Part shown: positions 57,592-64,000 of the stretch, in pieces
Layout: each line of letters opens with the position of its first letter
Numbering within the stretch: the stretch's first letter is position 1
Assembly (NCBI GenBank): GCA_965153455.1
Contig: OZ234493.1
Location: forward strand, 5,704,001-5,768,000
From: Sphagnum compactum
Taxonomy: Eukaryota; Bryophyta; Sphagnopsida; Sphagnales
Length of the DNA stretch: 64,000 nucleotides
Reading direction: 5' to 3'
Position numbers and translations under genes: made by a program
The notes under the pieces: model-generated
The model's database searches: none
Seen by the model: the letters and a program-made list of their open reading frames with translations, nothing else
Told to the model about the DNA's origin: nothing

Positions 57592-59568
57592 TACTTGAAA
57601 ATAGACAAGACCGTTCTAGTTTTTCTCAGTGGTCCTGTACTCATTTGTGAGGATCTAGGGTTAGTGAAGAGAGGGTTAAGGGTGTTGAGCTACACTATGG
57701 AGGAACTGTTAAACAAGTTGCAGACTCTAATTTTTCCCAGAATATGGACGAGCAAAGATTGCATGCACAATACATTGTGAGCACATTTTATTCTCTGGAG
57801 AACTCCCAAGTCTTCAATGTACTTAGGACTGTGATTACACCTCAAGAGGTTTTTTTTTTATTCTCAACATTGAGCCACACGAAAACTAACCATTTTGAAG
57901 GAGCTCAGAGCATGGTTGATTGAAAGTTGCACAGTTTATTGTTGTTATAAATTGCACTTATTTAACATGTATGTTTTGAACAAAGCTCTTGGGATTCCCA
58001 ACAATAAACAAGAACGCAAAATATCAACTATTTGACATACCTATTATTACATTGGCCCTGCGACTAACTGTGTTGAATGTATTACATTCATTTTATGGAT
58101 CATAGTCTCAACTATAATGGCATGGTTGCTTTTTATGGTCAATTGAGATGATTGAAGTTTATGAACCAACCAAATTGTGGCATTGAATTGATCAACTTTC
58201 CTGATTATTCCAGTAAGGAAATATGACAACATTGTCATGAACAAATTGCATTATTGTAAATATAAACAGATATGAATGTATGTGACAATGAGCGTTGAAT
58301 CATGAATGACTGCGATTACACTGTAGTGTTAATTAGTACTCAGCATTTAAACTCTACCCATCACCATCAATTATTGTTTGCATAATAAATTTATGACAAA
58401 TTTTTCATTGTCAATCCATACTGGATTCTTATCAAAATTCACAAGTAAAAACTTTCTACACAAGTCTCTTGGATGATGATTCATACTGAAGGTTAAGAGA
58501 GGTTTGATATACCCCAGGTCAGAAAAAACTGCAAGGAGCCAATTTATCTTATTATTGCTCCTTAACTCAAGAAAGTAGAACTTATTGTACAAATCACGAA
58601 CTCAAATATAAACTTTGAACATCACATGCAATTTTATTACATGCACATTTCATATCAGTACATGTCAACCCTAAACCCTAAAACATTAAGAAATCACATT
58701 TCACATCAATACATGTACATAAGTAATTTACAAACAACCTGCCATCTACCTATGATCTTGTTCCATCGGGTATTGTTCATTCTAAACCAGCATGACAATC
58801 AACAACCATGTGCAATTGGGTATTGTTTCATCCTCCCAACCAACAACATGACAAGGCCAAGTATGAAGCTAATTGCAAATTTAACTAGTGCAGTCAAAAC
58901 TATACAGATGATCAGGGCCCTGATGTTATACAAATGTTATGCAGGAACCATAGGCATATACTCTTAATGAATCTAGGAGGTTGGTTCAGCATGTCAATCA
59001 TAAATTGTCTCTATGCATATCTAAGACAACTGAGGGTGCAAAGACAAATTCAGGATAGTTAAACACCATCGGATATCTGACAGAGAAAACTACGAGTTCA
59101 TTTCTATAAGGTGATACCACCAAGTAGGGCAGAGAGAACAGATATCATTGAAATTCATTAAAGTCCTTGACAAACACACTTGAGACTAGCTACCTTATGA
59201 TTGTCAAGGAGTTCAGATCCCATTCCACTATGCAGTGTCAGCACAAAGGGGAAGGGAAGTGAGGAGCTAAGCATTGTTTTCCAGGGAAGGAGCATTAACA
59301 ATAGGCTACCATAAGGTGGACCAAACAAAAATTGGGAGTCCTTCCACTTTGTGCTACATTACAATGAAAAGAGTTCAAAACATTGGAACCAGAATGAAAA
59401 CCATGTGCCGCCCATCCACTTCATATACTATTTCTCACAACCTCACACATTACTGTTGTTGCTTGTGTCTGAAAGCTATAGAATGATGAATTGCAAAGCC
59501 ACCTTTGTTCACTGCATGTAACGATAAAATTCCTGACTGTGTCCTTCCCAGCATAACAATTGAGATCT
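57592..59568. other. Intergenic region between convergent glycosyltransferase and PRP19
   Basis: AT-rich sequence with no recognisable gene. Short open frames match nothing. It should contain the two 3' untranslated regions. Confidence 0.5.
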
Positions 59569-62500
59569 CTACTCAGGATTGGCTGTGGGAGTACCAAAAA
59601 TACGTAAATTCCGGTCATTGGAGCCAATTGCCAAGTATTTTGCATCTGCTCCAAAGCGAACTGAGGTAATTTTTCCTGTAATCGCACAGCATCACAATGG
59701 GAGGAGAATTACGAATAGTAATTCGCATAGTGCTGATTTGATAGTTGACAATCATACTAAAACAGCAGATGAACAGCACACTTGACTTTAATACATGGTC
59801 TCTTGCATAGAGCAGACTAAAAGAGGTCAAATGTAACAGAAAGTATTTTTTACACTGGTGTTGCTTTTCAAGCAGCACCAACTGAGCTGTATCATGGCCA
59901 GAGTGCCAACAATCGAAAATAGAGAGATGAGGTTGAAGTCATGCACACCTGTGCCTGATAAATCAGGGAATACTTTGATAGTATTCCACTCCTGCTTTAC
60001 ACTCGCTACTTGATACAACCTGAGGGCAGTCCCACACAAATTCAAGCTCAGAACAGAACCACATAAAAACACACTACAATACTTGCCAAAATTAAGTACG
60101 AAAATGTAGTTCCTGAAATTAGAGAACATGGAAAAGATGAGGCAGTGGACAGGAGAGCACCTGACATCAGAGCCACCGACAGCCAAATAGCTTCCACTGT
60201 AGTCAAACTCCACTGCAAATCGACATACAATTCAGAGCACTAAGTGTTTGTGGCTTTCAGGATATTGCATAAATAAGCAATGTCAACACAAATACTAGAA
60301 AAGCAGGACATCACTCCTGAAATTTCAGACAAATTTACGGTTTATCTAAAGACATTGCACTGCAGTTTGAACACTACACAGTTCAAATTTGCATTTGGAA
60401 AATCCAGTTCCTAGTAGAGGTGAGCGAACCAGTGTTTGTGGGTGTGCTGCTGTCATAAGGAGCAAAGGACCGGAAGTTCTTTAGTTTGCGAAGATCCCAA
60501 AGTTTCACTCCATCATGGGCTGCTGTCTGCAAAAGCAAAGAAGGTGGTCAATTAACTCCACGTGTAATACTTGGGCCACCACAATCAAATTAAAAAGATG
60601 ATTGTAACCCACAGACAGAAAAAATATCAAACTTACTGCAAGGAAGTAACCATTCTCTGAAAAGGAGATGTCAGTCACAGGCCCTGTATGCCCTTCAAAC
60701 TTGGCAACATTGACCTGCAATCAAAACCCACCCATGTCATAATGATTGTGCTGTTCTGCATCATGTTTTATGTACAACTAACTGGCCTATACAGACACAC
60801 TTGCAGGTCTCAAGGGCTTGCTACATCCAATTCAGTAAGTACAGATCCAGCCACAACAGCAACATCCTTTTTGATCCAAGTGGAGTGATGCTACAAACCT
60901 GTGATTTGACATCCCAAATGCGCACGAGTGACTCAGCGGTGCCAGTACCAAGGATGAGGCCATCAGGATGGAATGAGGCTGATGAATATCCATTCTGGAC
61001 TGTTGGCTCACTGACCTGTGTCATCATGAAGTGTTTACCAACTTATCAGAGCATCTGTGAGGTTTGGGCAAAACATGCACTCAGCTATATGGACAGCAGT
61101 CCTTCAGCCAATTTGCTTGGTCACTCCAGTGTGAGAGCAGCAAGTATAACAATAACTAGTAAAGATGTTCCCTTCAAGTCATGGAGTTTGCTGATCTCAG
61201 AACCATCATCTTGGAATAGCATTGACTCCAAGATTCTATACATGTGGGAGATATAGACCTATACAAACACAGTATTCCCCAGAGCAAGATCAGCATGCCA
61301 TACCTGTGCCAGGCAGATCCCAGAGGAAAGATCATAAAAGGCCCATGTCTTGTCAGATGAAGCAGTCACAAAATAATTCTGTGTGGCATGTACCGTAACA
61401 GCCCTCACCTGAAATGTCACTTCCAAGGCACATTCCTCATCAGAATACCTCTATGTGACCACATTTCTGACAACTAAATCAGCCGAGCACCATACCTAGA
61501 AATACCAGAGAAAAATGCCATAACTCATAGGGATAGCCAATGGAACAAAAAACAAACCTCAGCTGTATGATCTTTCAAAATATGTTTGCATTCATAGCTA
61601 CCATCCTCTTTTCCTTGCCATATCCGCACTGTCTGTAAAATAACCAACTTCTGTGTCACATACTTGGAACAATCACTAAAGTAAAAGACCATCCCAAAAT
61701 ATGTATACAGTCCTACCTTGCACAAGGTTCCACACCAGATTGTTCAATATCACTGCTAACTGAAAGGGGCACAAATCTGAAGCATTCACTGACCTTATCA
61801 GTTGAGCCAGTCAGTACAAAGTCATCTCGTGATACAAACTTCACACTTGTTACCTGCAAAAAAAAGGCAGATAGGTTGACCTTCCACTCTTACCTGCACT
61901 ATCATCGCATAGCTCAATGAGCTTCCAGACTGCTTATGCTGACATAAATCAAATGCTCAGGCTAACAGAAGTCTATAAGGCAATCATAGTAAACAAATTA
62001 ATAACAAGAATCTCCTCTTAATCCCCATTATGTACTTCAACACAGCTAATGACCATAAGAAAACATCAACTTTTCACACCATACAATACTAAAAACATGA
62101 GGACCATACCCTTTTGCTGTGACCAGAAAGTTGTGATACTAACTCCCCTGTGCTACGACTGAACACTGCAGCCGTGCAGTCCACGCCTCCAGTTAAAATC
62201 AGATCCTGCACAGAATTAGGGATGAGAAAATTGGCAGAGAGATACTGGATAGAGAGAACCTCTGACCCCAATTTCCCTTCTAGAAACATTTGTGCAGAAT
62301 ACACAAAGCACAGAAGCAAACCTTAGACGAATGGATGTCCATTGACAGTATGCCAGGCTTTGAGCTAGAATGAAGAGGATGACTGGCCAACTGGGTGTAT
62401 CGCTCCAAGGCTTCAGGGCTGGCCAATGTTTCTGAAATCTGTGCATCAAAGTAACCTGACTGACTTAATTGACAAATAATATTGAAAAGAATTAACAAGC

Positions 62501-63814
62501 ATTCAGACAAGCTAACCGCTAAACTTATGAAGCTCCTTTCCAACAAATCATCAATCTAAACAAGAAACTTTAAATCAAATAGTATATGTTCTCATTTGGC
62601 TGTGGAACAGCCCACAAATCCTTCTTAAAGATGCAACAAATTATCTATCAGAATCCAGAGAAAACTCCACAACCACCCTTGGAAGGTAAAAAGAAAAGAA
62701 TGTGTGCCCTTGTAAAGATGCAACCACTACCCAAAGCCACCTTTCATATGGTAGCCAACAATGGTAAACAGCACAAAGAGGGTTTATCACAGAATGATTC
62801 CAAAAGCTAGAAGGTCCAAATTGAACACACCTGCCGCTTCTTACGCTGACTGGAAAGTCGAGTGTTGCATTCATTGAGCTCTTCAGTGACATCAGATGTG
62901 ATACCCTGCCTGGCTTTCTTCCCAGGTGCTTCTGACTCATTTTCAGCTTCAGGAGCTGAAACAAAGCCAGGTTAGTATTGCACTGTTCTACTTCCTCAAA
63001 CCATTTCCATATGTAGACTTCAAACCACACTAGTGGTTCAAAGTGAAACCTCTAATTTCTAAACTAGAATTCTTGCACAAAAGTCAAATAAACTCAAGAT
63101 TGACATTTGTGTTACTACTAGCTTCCACAGCCTCATCCCACATTTCAAACTAAACAACAGCAAGAAAACAATAACTGCATGTCAAAGTTCACATATTTGC
63201 ACAGCCAACCTCGTTTGCCATTGCTGGTTGCCCCAGGAGCAGTTGCTGTGGCTGATGCAGCAGGCACTTGTCTGTCTGCTTGAGCTGGTAGATCGCGGGC
63301 CCCATCCCTCAGTAGCAGATCCCGGGCCTCATCTCTCTCTTTCTTTAATCGTGCAATCACTCTGCATGCTGCATCATGCTGTATCATCCCACCTTGCATT
63401 CAATGCAAATTCCATTGCTAGTTTCACACCCATCTCTGTAACTCACCAAGTACAATTAAACAATATCATGTTGTCTATGCCTCATATAGAAAGCTAAACC
63501 CAAGATGTTCCATAGCAGTGGACCAACAGGACCAAAAAAACAGCTCTGGCTGATGATGAGTGATAGAAGTTCCCTCATTCCCCCAACCACTTTGGCAAGA
63601 TCAATCCAAGCTGTAGCAATAGCAAAGCCTAAACCACCTTCTTTGAATTCCTTGGACTTTTAATTTGGACCCCAAGATCATAAAAATCAGTTCCAAAAAA
63701 AGTAAGAGAAAGAACACAATCAGGCACCTGATATAGAGCATGGCTCAATTCCTGCCGAGCAGTGTGTAACTGCTGCTCCAGAGCATAGTTGGACAGCACA
63801 ACAGCATCCCACTC
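59569..63814 (-). CDS. PRP19: PRP19 (pre-mRNA-processing factor 19), 5' part beyond the right edge
   Basis: PRP19 is the U-box E3 ligase of the NineTeen Complex that activates the spliceosome. Fourteen exons read on the minus strand: 63814-63728, 63378-63210, 62955-62831, 62438-62322, 62205-62110, 61853-61794, 61632-61558, 61408-61304, 61015-60899, 60714-60637, 60526-60430, 60212-60161, 60019-59949 and 59675-59569. They join in phase for 451 residues (full family length about 520). Visible parts are the coiled-coil tetramerisation region ([39 protein letters not shown]), the linker ([19 protein letters not shown]) and WD40 repeats, including [72 protein letters not shown] and [10 protein letters not shown]. 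The N-terminal U-box exons are not in the window. A possible further exon end (...CCTGAG|GTGAAT) touches the edge at 63994. Confidence 0.95.
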
Positions 63815-64000
63815 CTGCAACAAATTGTAAGCCCAATTACCTGAATATTCTCTCCCCACAAAGTCTTTAAAAAAAAAATTCCTAGGACATTACCAAAAGT
63901 ACAACCAATATTACTGTGCTTATTATCCACAAATCAACAAGAAAGTCCCGAACCTCTCCAATATGATGTTTACACAAAGCTTTTAAAATTCACCTCAGGG

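Overview
This window is nuclear DNA of a land plant. It holds nine protein-coding genes with many GT-AG introns, and all are deeply conserved plant families: an alpha-expansin, a plant/cyanobacterial-type O-methyltransferase, VPS29, cyclase-associated protein (CAP), a class I small heat-shock protein, an ATX3/4/5-type histone H3K4 methyltransferase, ribosomal protein S15 (uS19), a family 2 glycosyltransferase and PRP19. Telo-box motifs, plant-type introns and AT-rich intergenic DNA agree with this. Serine- and glutamine-rich insertions in several proteins, and a class I sHSP with an intron in its alpha-crystallin domain, make me think of a seedless plant (bryophyte, lycophyte or fern). That is inference; the sequence alone does not fix the species.

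Layout: 1-3036 is AT-rich and gene-free. The expansin is on the minus strand (3037-4510). A roughly 8 kb AT-rich, repeat-rich gap follows (6.4-14.5 kb). Next come the O-methyltransferase (plus, 15676-18196) and VPS29 (minus, 18467-20169), convergent and only 270 bp apart. This pair lies between two diverged inverted-repeat arms (about 14490-15055 and 20508-20926). CAP (plus, 22351-25835) and the sHSP (plus, 27746-28743, with a clear heat-shock element promoter) follow. From 28.8 to 35.8 kb is a second gene-poor stretch with a broken hAT-like transposase and tandemly duplicated blocks. The ATX-type gene (plus, 36547-48922) fills 12.4 kb with about 27 coding exons. RPS15 (minus, 51441-53375), the glycosyltransferase (plus, 54946-57591) and PRP19 (minus, from 59569 and running off the right edge) complete the window.

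The genes do not form one pathway. They are housekeeping genes for retromer trafficking, actin turnover, translation, splicing and chromatin, plus wall loosening and heat stress, arranged mostly in convergent or divergent pairs. Exon models were built by hand from homology to remembered families, GT/AG (once GC/AG) sites and reading-frame phase. They are internally consistent, but no transcript evidence was available. I found no convincing undescribed system. The most unusual items are the inverted-repeat arms around two intact genes, a very long N-terminal extension on the ATX-type protein, low-complexity insertions in the expansin and the glycosyltransferase, and the interrupted transposase.
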